Source: Acestrorhynchus altus (lineage: Eukaryota; Chordata; Actinopteri; Characiformes; Acestrorhynchidae). From it: a DNA stretch of 64,000 nucleotides. A program made the position numbers and the translations under genes. The stretch is taken from the NCBI GenBank assembly GCA_034509495.1, contig CM067519.1, forward strand, positions 24,645,898 through 24,709,897, written 5' to 3'. Shown here piece after piece: positions 36,130 to 47,069 of the stretch; positions within the stretch are counted from its first letter, which is position 1; every line of letters starts with the position of its first letter. A model generated the notes under the pieces. The model had not been told where the DNA came from. It searched no databases and saw only the letters and a list, made by a program, of their open reading frames with translations.

Positions 36130-37030
36130 GCTCCATCTCACCAAAGCTCGTTTGGATTCACAGCCACAGTCCATTCCACCTAAGCTGAACAAATCCCTCT
36201 TATTTCCCTGAAAATTGCCTGGAGTAAGTGAGTGAGTGGAGAGGTGGTACTGGTGGAGGGCCGATCCTATTTCTTCATTTCTTATTTACTCCAAATGAGC
36301 AGTTTCAGTCTGGCTGAATGCACAAATACATTTGGAAGAGACTGAATAATTGTTTATCAATAGGAATTCTTTTATTTAATATTTTTAAAAGCACTCCTTC
36401 TATGAAGAATCTGAACTATGCAAGCTGAGGAGCACCTGAGGAGCTGCTTGTGATCTCATTGTAACATTTGGAGATCTGGTTGGGCTGTTGTTCTCTGTTT
36501 TTGAAAGCATTCCAGACAAATGTTCTGTTCAAAAATGGACAAACGGCTCTTCTCCAGACGATGGGGAGCTCTGTACTGGTGGACTTTATTCTGCAGATAA
36601 ACAGTCCTCTTTGTTCCAGCTCAGGAATCACAAACACCGGCGTACAAAACTCTGAAGTCTGAAGTGGCTCCCTTCCTCGACCCAAAGCCTGTTTCAGACA
36701 GGGACATGCTTTCAGTGCCTTTTACGGTGCATCAGACATGCCTGCAGGAGCTCGGAGGGGTGGAGTGGGCTGGTGGAGGTAATCATCTCAGTGGGAGTTG
36801 AAACAGGACTGAGTAATTGTACTTTTGTGTACTGCAACTGAATACTTTTAACTTTTTGATTAAGGGGTGTTTTTAGGTTTCCGTTGCTCTCATTTGTTAA
36901 TTCCTTTAACTTTTAAATTGGTAAAGAGAAAAAGGTTAGTTTAGGTCAATTATGTTTACAAGAGACACCTGTTTTGATCAAGGAATTAACTCATGCCTAA
37001 CACTTTTGTGTTTTTGTGCTTGTAAAGGCA
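36130..37030. other. Stretch without recognised gene
   Basis: Short open frames overlap on both strands at 36416-36685, with no domain. Nothing is supported. Confidence 0.5.
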
Positions 37031-37034
37031 AAAA

Positions 37035-37480
37035 AAAAACACTTTATATGTCAGAAATGTGGTTGGAAATTGATCATCCAGAGTATTTTGAGCTGAAAAT
37101 ACACTCGTTTTGATTTTGAAATGATAGTTATTTGGAAGGGTTGGATTGACAATGATATGTATACATTCTTGAAAATACTTGTATATGTATGTATGTATCA
37201 GTATTGTTCCTTCTCAGGACTTTCTTTTTGAAATTTCAACATTGAGCAATAAAAGAGGTTGAGGATGTACACGTGGACAGAGCAGTAATCACATTGAATG
37301 GCTGCTATGGCATTTAAACTGGGATATAATGCAGTTGGAAGCTGTTTTCCAAGCTGGATTGCTTACATATGACATCACACTATGAAGCCTACTGATTTTA
37401 AATAGGGTAAGACTTGAAGTGCATACCATGTCTGTCGGTTTACTCTGACCCTGAGTTCTAAAGCCTAGAAAACAGTAACT
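37035..37480 (+). mobile_element. Family D dispersed repeat, copy 1
   Basis: It shares with 48785-49375, in the same order, tatgtatgtatcagtattgt, tgtacacgtggacagagcag, ggcatttaaactgggatata and tgaccctgagttctaaagcc. The reverse complement occurs at 53390-53770. It has no coding capacity, and termini and class are undetermined. Confidence 0.7.
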
Positions 37481-37589
37481 GCTTGCATTGTGAGGATCTC
37501 AGGAGCTAAGAGTTAAGCCTTTAGAAGGTTCTACAGGTTGTGTTTATAGCAAAGACTTTCTCAAATCTAATTGTTCTTCTTCCAATAAA

Positions 37590-37725
37590 ACAGTGGTTCC
37601 TATTACTACTGGAGTACTACTACCTCACAGGTTTAAGAATTCCCCGGCTAACGGAACTGGGTGTGGTGCGGCAGGAAACAAGCAGGGCAACCCAGGACCA
37701 GGATTAAGAATCAATGTGATAATAG
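37590..37725. repeat. Family E repeat (gtggttc...cctggtcctg-like ends)
   Basis: It begins with acagtggttcctattactac and ctggagtac, and ends with the inverse-type word cccaggaccaggattaagaa. This matches the ends of the larger copy at 61086-61470. It is a short non-autonomous element with inverted termini. Confidence 0.55.
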
Positions 37726-38940
37726 ATTAAGACTGAGGTGTTCCTATGTTCATATAAGGTTTCCAGAGTGTTGGCATTTACATTTGCATCTGTGAGTTTC
37801 TGGCCCAAAGTGGTTAAAAGACCTGAACTCAAAGTATCTGTATATAAACCCGATTCTTTGATGTCACAAACACTGCTGTTCAACTGCCACCTTCTTACCG
37901 ATACAACAACGTTGTTCCACCTGTCTTGTCCCCAGAACGAGTGAAATGGAGAAGTGTGCGGTGAGACGGGGTTGATTTGGTATGATAGAGAGACTGCAGG
38001 GGCTCGACGTCAGACATCAGGCATCACGCTTGGTCTCATTCAGCCGATTCATGGCCTGGGCCCAGCACGAGCTTCTGGAGAGCCAGAGCCTATCGACTGA
38101 AGCACTGATTGACAGATATCAGCATTGATTGATGCTTCATGCTGGCACTCAGGAGGGCCTGCAGAACTCTCGGAGCACGAGGCTAATTAACTGTCTCCCA
38201 ATATGTCGATGGCTGAACACACACTGCAAAGAGCAAAGGATTCGATTTGGGGCAAGAATGGGGGTTTGGAGCCTGTAGGGTCCGAGTCTAGTCTGTGTGG
38301 TTGTAGAGTTGGGAGATAACGGTTTGTGATCAAAGACTTGTTCTGGAGAGTGAAAGGGGAATGATGCTTCGCTTGGCCTTGGAGTCCTGCCACAGTGTAT
38401 TCATTGATCTTATTTATTAAACTTAAATGTAGAGGTCTGACAGATCAGGGGTAATCTGTGATACATCACCAATGCAAATGAACAAGCAAATCTTTTCAAA
38501 ATAAAAGTCACTAATACCAAACAAACAGACCATGTAAAAAAAAAAAAAACCATCATTGATACAAATTAAATGACTATATGAAAATAAAAGTCACTAACAC
38601 AAATAAACTAATAGACCTTTTAAAATAAAAGTCACTTTTGACAGACATATCTGTTACTGGTCCTGTGAATGGTTACATGACTACAGGATGTATGCATGGT
38701 TAGTGTGTGTGTGTGTGTGTGTGTGTGAATCAGCCCAGCCATGGGCACTTAAATGTGTGAAGCCCCTAAGTTCTGTTAAATAAGATATTTTGGGGTCTAA
38801 ATTATTGAACAAATAGAGATGCATACCTGCAGGGGGACAGTGGTGCAGAGAGGAGTGAGGAAAGGGCAGAACAGAGTACTGCAGCAGCTTGGCTGAACAT
38901 TTCATGTTTTCTCAGACAGAGCAAAGGATATACTGTCCTT
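37726..38940. other. Stretch without recognised gene
   Basis: It holds an A-run at 38537-38550, two related aaaataaaagtcactaa words (about 38500 and 38582), and (GT)n at 38703-38728. No gene is supported. Confidence 0.5.
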
Positions 38941-38944
38941 TACA

Positions 38945-39185
38945 TTGCCCGGTCAAAATTTTTAGAACACCCTCAGTGTTTCCAGTACTCCACTGGTTGG
39001 GTTGCTCAGAGCAGGCCTGTCTGCTTTTCTTATTTTACCATCTTAGCAATGACCTTCCTCCTGCCACTCCAGCTGTCAGACCTGCTGCTCCATGTCTTCC
39101 CTTCACAGCTGAAACTGAAACCTGCTTCAGTGTTAAGCTGAGCTACAAGGTGGCGTCATGTGAGCTGTCAATCACATAAGCTGAT
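38945..39185 (+). repeat. Dispersed DNA-transposon fragment (ggtcaaaatttttagaacac end)
   Basis: The start cccggtcaaaatttttagaa and then caccctcagtgtttccagta looks like a transposon terminus common in fish genomes. The 96-codon frame over it has no recognisable domain. Confidence 0.4.
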
Positions 39186-39194
39186 GACTCTCTA

Positions 39195-39450
39195 AAACTG
39201 GTGGCTTAGAGTGGCTCGGCGGACTAATCCGAGCACCTGCTGTCTGGCAGCCGGAGTCTGAGAGAGCAACGTTGACTATGTTCTTTCTGGGTGGGTAGAT
39301 GGCACTCTTTCCCCACATCACATCTGGCAGAGGTGTCTGTTATCCTATCGTGCTCCTAGTGTTGATGACATCATATGTGATAGGAGGAGAGTCCTAACAG
39401 GGTTGGGTAGTTGGCACTTCCAAATTGGGGGGAAAATTGAGAAAAAAAAA
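39195..39450 (+). mobile_element. tRNA-derived SINE-like repeat, plus orientation
   Basis: The head (gtggctcggcggactaatcc) resembles a tRNA-like promoter region. The body gggtgggtagatggcactct and ttccccacatcaca corresponds in reverse complement to 29830-29890. The right part, with caaattggggggaaaattga, ends in an A-rich run at 39440-39452, as expected of a retroposed element. Confidence 0.55.
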
Positions 39451-40034
39451 AATAAACCTGTGGATTTAAGGGTGTCAGACCTCACCAGTCTGGATTTTTT
39501 TTTACAATTTCTCAAATTGTGTGAGCTCAGCTGTTCACACTAAATAATTGTCTGTCAGTGTTCAGCGACGTTTTCTCATTATGGGAGCGTTATGAACATT
39601 GTTGTGTAAATACTGCAGTAGAGGGTGCAGTAACAGTCTGTTCAACACTGCTCTCATACAGATAAAGGATTCATAAATTGGAAATTGTTGGCATCAATTT
39701 TCAAATTCTCAATTTAATTCCATTGAGACAGAGCAGCTGTTAGTTTTTAACCAATGACTCATTTTTTTTTACAATTTGCATTATTTTTTATCTTTGAGTT
39801 CATTATTTCTTTTAATCAAAAAATGGTAATACCTTTGTACTATTTAGGGTCGCATAATTTTGTACTATTTAATGTTATTCACTGGACCCACAGTGCTTAA
39901 ATGGGCACTGACCGATCACTCATTTATCTCCCATATAATTTGTTCTTCTCTATGTATCATGATTGTACTATATGAGTTCCCTTTTCAGTTTTGAACCTCA
40001 TGAGGGCTTCAACAGTAATGAATTAATTACCTTT

Positions 40035-40565
40035 GGGGTCCCTGAATACCTGAATTTGTGCTTCTCAGTATGGTGTCAGGTTTAATGCAACATGCCAGAT
40101 GTCTCTGCATGGAGTTGTAGAGGTTCCTAATGGTGTCCTGTGATGATCCATCCCATGCAGCTTGAATGTTCTCACTCAGTTCTGCAGATGGTGTGGTAGG
40201 GGGGAGTGTTGATAGAGCGTCCAATAGTGTCCCACACATTTCAATCAGGGATAGATCTGGAGATGAGACTGTTAGATGTTGCTTTTTCATCTCCACCAAG
40301 ACCAAAGCCATTTGTCTTTGGACTTGTCACTGAGGTTGACCTGCTGCCATTCTGCTGACATTACACTGACTTGGTGTTATGTAGTGGCACATGTAGTCCT
40401 GTGTCATGCAGCCACTTGCCAAAGGTACTAGATCTAACAGGAAGACTCATGGAGGACATCACTGTTTGCTGAACATCTGCAATCATATCAGTCAGTTGTA
40501 GGTCTCCCAGATCCTTCATGTTGCCGGTGAGTGCCTTCTTCTTTTTACTGCTGCCAAGCATATGC
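40035..40565 (-). mobile_element. Tc1-like transposon relic (family B), copy 4
   Basis: The minus strand encodes SPDLSLIEM (around 40250), the third catalytic Glu region of a Tc1-like DDE transposase, then the family C-terminus AELSENIQAAWDGSSQDTIR. The central catalytic part is deleted. Upstream (40361-40561) the frame with SSTFGKWLHDTGLH resembles the second helix-turn-helix of Tc1 transposases. So two ends of the protein survive around an internal deletion. Confidence 0.7.
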
Positions 40566-40653
40566 TATAGTAATATTCACCAGACCAGTATGGCACACAA
40601 CATGTCAGTATGTCATCCTGCTTCCCAGAGCTCTACATATCAACCCTTCTTGA

Positions 40654-40936
40654 ACTCATCCAGATCCTCTTATTGCTTTCAAAAGCTTCTCCTAGGTATA
40701 CTTCACTTTCAAAGGATGCTACCAACACAACTGCATGAGTCAGAATGGAAGGCAAGTACAATGTAATGACCTAATATAATCAGTCATGTCTTATTGCTGT
40801 ACCTGACTGACTATATTAGGTCATTACATTGTACTTGCCTTCCATTCTGACTCATGCAGTTGTGTTGGTAGCATCCTTTGAAAGTGAAGTATACCTAGGA
40901 GAAGCTTTTGAAAGCAATAAGAGGATCTGGATGAGT
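40654..40936. repeat. Near-perfect inverted duplication, 132-bp arms, 19-bp spacer
   Basis: The arm 40654-40785 is the reverse complement of 40805-40936 with a single mismatch (40779 against 40811), separated by 40786-40804. Such identity among heavily decayed repeats implies a recent event or gene conversion. Transcribed RNA would fold into a long hairpin. The right arm holds the end of the minus-strand open frame at 40895-41179. Confidence 0.97.
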
Positions 40937-41179
40937 CACATGTATGACAGAGCCTGAAACTTCATCATCATGTCTCACAATGTCGAACCTAACACCAAGT
41001 TTCATTCCTGTCATTTCGAGGATGAAGAAATACTTCTGTTTTTCATTCCACCAGTACTCTTCACGGGTTCTTTGCATGCACACGTCAGATACAAGCTTAC
41101 AAATTGCTCTTACGTCCCAAAGCTGTTGAACTGATGGAGGTCTGAGTGAATAATCAGGCCAGCTTAGTAACATCTGCAT
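40895..41179 (-). pseudogene. Unrecognised open frame of 94 codons beside the inverted duplication
   Basis: The frame encodes a mixed-composition, protein-like segment (including REEYWWNEKQKYFFILEMTG). It is not an artefact of a simple repeat and runs into the right arm of the hairpin before stopping. I do not recognise a family. Next to a Tc1-like N-terminal fragment on the same strand, it may be part of a transposon or a captured gene fragment. No splice sites or promoter are supported. Confidence 0.3.
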
Positions 41180-41634
41180 TATAGAAAGTCGTGTATTTTA
41201 GGCCTGGGCTTTGTTCTCTGTGGCTAATGCCACTAATCTCACATTAAAGTCTAATCAGAGCACCGGAGCTGTTATTCACACACTTTCAGTGCCTAAGGTT
41301 GCGGTTGAATGATGACGACCTTGTGGAAAACTGCATAAGCATTCCAAATAGGGTGGAACAGAAATGTCTTAGTGCAAAGCTCTGTCTGTTTACCCACAGA
41401 GGTAGTTGTTGTTTACCACAAGGCCTCCTCTAAACACTAGACAGTGACAGCTCCTTATGACATGGCATGGAGTTTTCGGACTAATTCACCCTATTTACCT
41501 GTGTATTTCTGGGAGGCATACAGAAGACAGGTCCACTGAGACAGAATACTGAGAAGCAGGTGTTTATTATTATATACTGTAAACAGCAGAGAGAATATTA
41601 TGAAGAATGAATAGGAAATTCTGCTTTTTTCATG

Positions 41635-42125
41635 CAATTTTATTGGGACACCTGGTCATTTATTGTTCCTTCTAGTTTTGGGAGCATTGCTGTAAGGCTT
41701 TGATTGCTTGGATGATCACTACCCCACCTCATCTCCAAGTCCCCAACTCATCCCAGAAGTACTGGGTGTTCCACCATCATTCCAGAGAACATAGTTCCAC
41801 TGGCTGTAGAGGGCAGGGAAGTGGAGGTGGCTGTGCATACAGGGGACCCTGTGTGGTCCTGCACAGAAAAGGATTGTTTGTGACGGGCACCTCCCATGGT
41901 CGAACGAACAAATATAATGCGGGAACCCCCACCTCCTTGGGTGAATGGATGGAAAGGGGACCCAACATCCAACAGCTGTACCCAGGACAACCTTGTTTCA
42001 CAGCCCAACAGTGGGCTTTATATCCCTCTAGCTCAGCCTGGCATTAGTCATGGTTAGGTTCATGTTTATCTGCTCCAGAAAGTCCCGTTCTATAGGCAGG
42101 ACTTCTGTACAGGGACTAGACAGGC
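41635..42125 (+). mobile_element. Family A repeat carrying an insertion
   Basis: It opens with tattgggacacctggtcatt, runs through gattgcttggatgatcacta and ttccagagaacatagttcca, and resumes with gggctttatatccctctagc and tttatctgctccagaaagtc. Against other copies, about 200 bases (about 41805-42010) are inserted between the ttccactg and gggcttta blocks. The right terminus is missing. Confidence 0.7.
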
Positions 42126-42770
42126 TACCGCGGAACACCTTATTAACAGTATGCTGACCAACCCTAACCAGAGCATCAAGGACCTTTTAATCAAAGGCAC
42201 GAGATTAAAATGAGTGTGAAAGCCCTTAACTTGACCCGTTTCTGGTGAATGTGTTTCAGCACTGCTTTAATACCTACTGCTGCGCTCGAGTTCATACTTC
42301 AAATAACTTAATACAGCCATAATACAGCTTTTGAAATAGGTTCCCCTCATATGTGATGTCAAACTCGGTAAAACGAGAGGTAACGGAAGCTCTGCTCTGA
42401 CAATGAAGGGGGAAGAAATCCGTTCTTATCCTTAAAGGAAGAAAAGACTGAGGTGCATAATTATATTGATTGCTGTCTTCCTGCTTCACGCTGGAGAAGT
42501 GCTGCTGAAGAAGGCCAAGTGCAGGGCTGTGAAATTATACATAATAATTTCACAGTATATGAATAAGTGTAACGCTATTTACAGCGCCATTCAAAAGCCT
42601 GAGCACAGACCTTCTGTTTTCTGCATTTCAGAACTATAACATTATATCTCGACTGTTTTTGAATGATCATAATTGGAATTATGCCCCATAATTCATGTAG
42701 TACATATATGGAATTAAAGCTGTCTGTTTGAATTGTTTTCGTGACGCAACAAAAACCCACTCGTTTACAC
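42126..42770. other. Stretch without recognised gene
   Basis: No exon, RNA gene or identifiable repeat. Confidence 0.5.
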
Positions 42771-42774
42771 TCTT

Positions 42775-43425
42775 GACTTTAGTTTTTAGCTCAGGTTGAG
42801 TCGTGAGTCACTTAAGAGCGAGTCTGAATCGAGTCACGAGTCTGTTAAATGTAATCTTGAGTCAAGCCAACTACAGTCTGAGTCCAGGCTACGATACAAG
42901 GTCAGGAAAGTGCGAGTCTGACTTGAGTCTTATGTTAATTGGTGTGAGTATGCGTTGACTCATGAACCAGTTAAAATCAGTTAAAGTTGGGTGACAGAGC
43001 AGTTAAGGGAGAGTGAGGCAGGTCACAGGTTAGAGAAGGGAGAGTCTGATTAGAGTCACTGGTCAAGGGATAGACTGGTAATAAGTTAGTTTAGGTCACA
43101 AGACACTTGTCTTTAAGTCTAACTTGGGTCACAAGTCAGTTAAGGAAGAGTCTGAGCTGGGTTACGAGTCAGTTAAGGGAGAGTGACTCAAGTCACAAGT
43201 CAGAGAACAGAGAATCTGAGTAGAGGGATAGCCAGGTCAAAAGTGAGTTGAGTAAGAGACCGAGTCAGGTCAGCAGATCATTAAAAACAGAGTAATTTAA
43301 GGTCATAAATTAAGGGAGTTTCTGAGTCGAATTACAAGTCAGTGAAGGATTTGAGTCTTTTCGTCACTTAAGAGCAAATCTAAGCTGAGTTGCGAGTCAG
43401 TTAAGGCAGAGTCTGAGTCAGTTAT
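42775..43425. repeat. Degenerate minisatellite of gagtc/gttaag units
   Basis: Words such as gagtcacaagtcagttaagg, gagagtctgagt and gggtcacaagtc recur with spacing of roughly 20-45 bases over 650 bases. Divergence is high. No open frame is associated. Confidence 0.8.
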
Positions 43426-43985
43426 GTGCATTTTTTTTCTGTTTGTTCTTGTAATCGGGTTCAGAACCCTGCATTTGGTTTATACAGTTATGTTTTCATT
43501 CTGGCTCTTTAGGGAGGCTGTGCCCCGATTGAATCTCTGAACCAAACACCTAAAAATACAATGAAAATAAAGAACCTACTGTAGGTGGAGTTTAAGACAG
43601 TTTGATAGGATCTTCAATCTCACAACACAAGTGACATAGTTTGAAGCCGAGAACGGCGGCGCAGATTAAAGGAGTGCTGCTGGAAATCATACATTTAAAA
43701 ATACAGGAGGTGCAGCTGCATCCATACAGATTTCTTCAGCTTTTTTCAGATGAAAAGGCGGCGTTTGTTATTGATATTAAATCACGCCCGCGTTTCTCTT
43801 CTCCGTTTCCAGTGTAGAGCGCAAATTCAATGAGTGCTTTGTCAGAGAGATGCGCGGTAAATGCCACTGAACTGAGACGTCAGTCATTTTTCAGTAGGTT
43901 GGGTTTTTTCACCCTTGAAAGTAGGACAATCTCCAGTTTATACAAGACACTCAGAAATGATGACGGTAAACACTGCAGCATTGTG
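43426..43985. other. Stretch without recognised gene
   Basis: No supported features before the CA array at 43990. Confidence 0.5.
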
Positions 43986-43989
43986 CTGC

Positions 43990-44043
43990 ACACACACACA
44001 CACACACGCGCACACACACACACACACACACGCACACACACAC
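43990..44043. repeat. (CA)n microsatellite with CG interruptions
   Basis: CA repeats are broken by gcgc and cgc units. The array lies some 70 bases before the family A copy at 44112. Confidence 0.97.
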
Positions 44044-44111
44044 GCTAGCATCACTAATGCAGAATGGATCTGTTGGTAGAGCATCTCGGGCCTGACATTA
44101 AAGAGTAACTA

Positions 44112-44484
44112 CACTCGATGGACAAAAGTATTGGGACACCTGCTCATTCTTACTTCTTCTCAAATTAAGGATACAAAAAGAATTCAAATAAGAGCAACTG
44201 CCTCTACTGTCCTTAGAAGTGTCTCTACTACATTTTGGAGAATTGCTGTGATGATTTGATAGCATTAAGCAACACAACTTTGGGAGGTCAGGATGCTGGA
44301 ATATCACCAGCCCACCTCACCCATCATCACCCAACTCATCAAGCTATCCCAAAAGTAATGGATGGAGCTCCATCGTTCCAGAGAACACAGCTCCAATCCC
44401 CTCCAGCCCACACCTGGAATTGGGCGTGGTGCCCAAGTTTGTTCAAGTTTGTTCTACCACAGAGAGTCTTATTTTATTGACAGT

Positions 44485-44530
<46 letters not shown>

Positions 44531-44612
44531 TGTGTGTGTGTATTTGCACATCTGTTTCAGCAATCTGGACAGCTTTAAGTAGCTAAATGCATTCATTTGA
44601 AGGAAAAAAATC
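44112..44612 (+). mobile_element. Family A repeat, near full-length copy
   Basis: The left end is gatggacaaaagtattggga followed by cacctgctcatt. The interior follows the family order (ggagaattgctgtgatgatt, then ccagagaacacagctccaat). The right part reads gtgtgtatttgcacatctgt and gctaaatgcattcatttgaa. A (CT)n run at 44488-44528 lies inside it, where other copies have a short ctctacaggg-like stretch, so the microsatellite probably grew within the element. Confidence 0.75.
44488..44528. repeat. (CT)n microsatellite inside a family A repeat
   Basis: About 20 CT units at a position corresponding to a short tctct seed in related copies. Confidence 0.95.
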
Positions 44613-44861
44613 AGTGCAGCCCTAGTTTACATGTCAAAATATTTAAATTTATTAGAAAACCTTTCTTGGAAGTAGAGCAAGAAATGCAGGAAAAATTATT
44701 ATTAAAAAAGACCATTTAAATTCCTAAGTTACATTATGAATTAAATTATGAACAAAAATGAACACAAGCTTTATGAGAGGCACTAATGCAACCATCCAAA
44801 TATATTCATCTGGGAGAAGCTCCATGGTCAGAAACTGATTACTGATGGTTAGAGCTGACGG

Positions 44862-45015
44862 TTTGTTAACCTTGTCCTGGGGCACAAATTTCCAGCCCCG
44901 TCTGATTATTTCCTCAAACCCACATACTAAAGCTATTATTTACCAGATGAGCTGAGTCAGGTTTGAGCAGGAAAATCACAAACTATGCTGGACACCTGTC
45001 CTCCAGAATGAGATG
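44862..45015. repeat. Family E repeat copy
   Basis: It starts ccttgtcctggggcacaaat, has gatgagctgagtcaggtttg, and ends gctggacacctgtcctccag, an inverted-type terminus. This agrees with the ends at 61086 and 37590. Confidence 0.5.
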
Positions 45016-45061
45016 TGTAGAAGAGCTTGCAGCAGATGAGCTCCAGTCTCTACCTGGACAG

Positions 45062-45440
45062 ACACGATGCCTGCTTCATTGTTTCTACTTTCAAGATCCT
45101 GCTTTTGTTGGAGTAACGGTCTCTACTATCCAGGGGAGGCTTTCTATTTGGTTCTGGACCATTGCTGTGAGGATTTGATTACATCAAGCAACAGTTCGTG
45201 AGGTCATGAAATCTCATCATTTAAGAAAACACAGTTCCACTGCTCCACAGGTCAATGCTGGGGGCATTAGGCATGGTGACAAGAGGTCCATGTTTATCTG
45301 CTCCAGAGGGTCCTATTGTATTGGCAGTACTTTTGTACTGGGATTCGACAAGCTGTATGTGCACGTTTGCACAGCAATTGATGCAACTAAGAGTAGCTGA
45401 ATGCATTCATTAGAAGGGCTGTGAACAAACACTTGAGTGC
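45062..45440 (+). mobile_element. Family A repeat, left-truncated copy
   Basis: It is colinear with the copy at 44112: gctgtgaggatttgattaca, aaaacacagttccactgctc, tttatctgctccagagggtc, gtagctgaatgcattcatta and then gaagggctgtgaacaaacac. The left terminus is not recognisable. Confidence 0.7.
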
Positions 45441-46630
45441 AAGGCTGTTGTCTGGGCTTCTGGAGGCCGTGTACTCTAACGAGAACCCCCACCCAACCAG
45501 CTGGGATGACCACTGTGACCACCAACCCCCCAGGGAAATGTGGTTTCTCAGAAATAAACCAGCCAATCTAATATGAGGAGAGGTCTTTCTGTAATTATGA
45601 GTGCAATTCTGTATCTAAACATTTGGCAGGTCTTTCCAGTCCACAGGATGGTGAAGGTAGCACAGCCTCTCTCCTCACTCTCTAAACTTGATTAGTATTC
45701 CTGAATCACACTTAGGCCGTTCTGGACATACCGTCATGTATATTTGACCAAAAGGGAGGACAAGTGCATCGTTATTTGTAGCTGTAGCGTCTAGACTCGG
45801 CCAATTAAGAAACAAACTTATGCACTCTTGAACGAGCGGCAGAGCGTGGTTCTGCCTCGCTGGCTGAAAGCTGTTGTTGCCGGGTCTTGCTGGAGACTTG
45901 GTGCCGTGGGCGAGGAGCCTGGAGTAGACAAGGCAAGAAGGGGATGTAACAACATAAATAAATGAATATATAAATAAATAAAGGGCAGGGAGATTTAAGG
46001 TCGGCCGCTGACGTGGGGGACCTAATGAAACAAGTAGAGAATCGCTCTGCAGCTAGGGCACTGGCCCTGCAATTGACAAGCTGTCCACATTGGAGTGTAA
46101 TTTAGGGACCTTCCCCAAGAGAGCCTGGCTGAGTTATAACCCCCTCCCTCCTTTCCTTCATTTGCTCTCTCTCTCTCTCTCTTTTCCCTCATCTCCGCTT
46201 CGCCCCATTCCTCGTTCCTCGCCCTTACATACCGTCAACACCCCCCCTCCCCCTCCTCTCCAAATCTGTCCCATCTGGTTTCCTCTGCTGTTTCGCCCGT
46301 AACATCCTTCCCTCCACTCGCTTTCCTCTCTATTTTTTTTCCTCTCAAGCTCTTTCTCACACCTGTCCTATCTGCACCTCTCCATCCTTCTTCCACACCT
46401 CTTCCACTGCGTGTCACCTCCTCGTTCACCTTTCCTCTCCTCCATTTGTCTCTGACAGTACACCTCCCCCTCTCCGTCGTCCGCCCATCCATCCTCCTCT
46501 TCTCTGTCATGCCTTCAGTCCCGCACTCTCATAACTACTTTACAGATGAGTTTCATAGCGATTTCCGAATAATTCAAAGTAGTTACTGAATAATACGATT
46601 AATGACTGGATAATGAGCCTGCAGTTTAAA
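45441..46630. other. Stretch without recognised gene
   Basis: The segment 46140-46510 is strongly pyrimidine-rich on the plus strand, with a short CT run at 46165-46182. No gene is supported. The minus-strand Arg/Glu-rich frame at 46235-46510 reflects that bias. Confidence 0.5.
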
Positions 46631-46636
46631 GGCGTA

Positions 46637-46637
46637 G

Positions 46638-46697
<60 letters not shown>

Positions 46698-46705
46698 TCT
46701 CTCTT
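46637..46705. repeat. (CT)n microsatellite
   Basis: About 34 CT units with minor interruptions. Confidence 0.97.
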
Positions 46706-46909
46706 CCCCTCACTCACTCTGAAGAGGAGAGCGTCAGCATTCTTCTCCAGGCGGTAGTGAATTATGTGCTGGGGTTCTGGCCTTTCGAGTTAACAGCATT
46801 ATGGCAGATGAGATTTAAAGCTGTGATTTATTGAACGTGGAATGAAATGAGTGGCCCTCAGATCCGCTCTGCGCTTTGGAGTTGCTGGCTGAGAGAAGCA
46901 GAACTGAGC

Positions 46910-46970
46910 TCTACTCAACTCAACTCAGTTCAACTCAGCCCGGCTCAGCTCAGCTCAGCTCAAGTGAATC
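46910..46970. repeat. Pentanucleotide (CTCAA/GCTCA)n tract
   Basis: Units ctcaa, ctcag and gctca repeat in tandem (ctcaactcaactcagttcaa, then ctcagctcagctcagctcaa). Confidence 0.85.
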
Positions 46971-47069
46971 AAACCCAAGTCTGAATTAAGCCCAGCTCAG
47001 CTCAGTGACTTTGCTTCCACTTAACTCACCGCACTTGAAACCAGCTCACTTGAGGACCACGACCACCAC

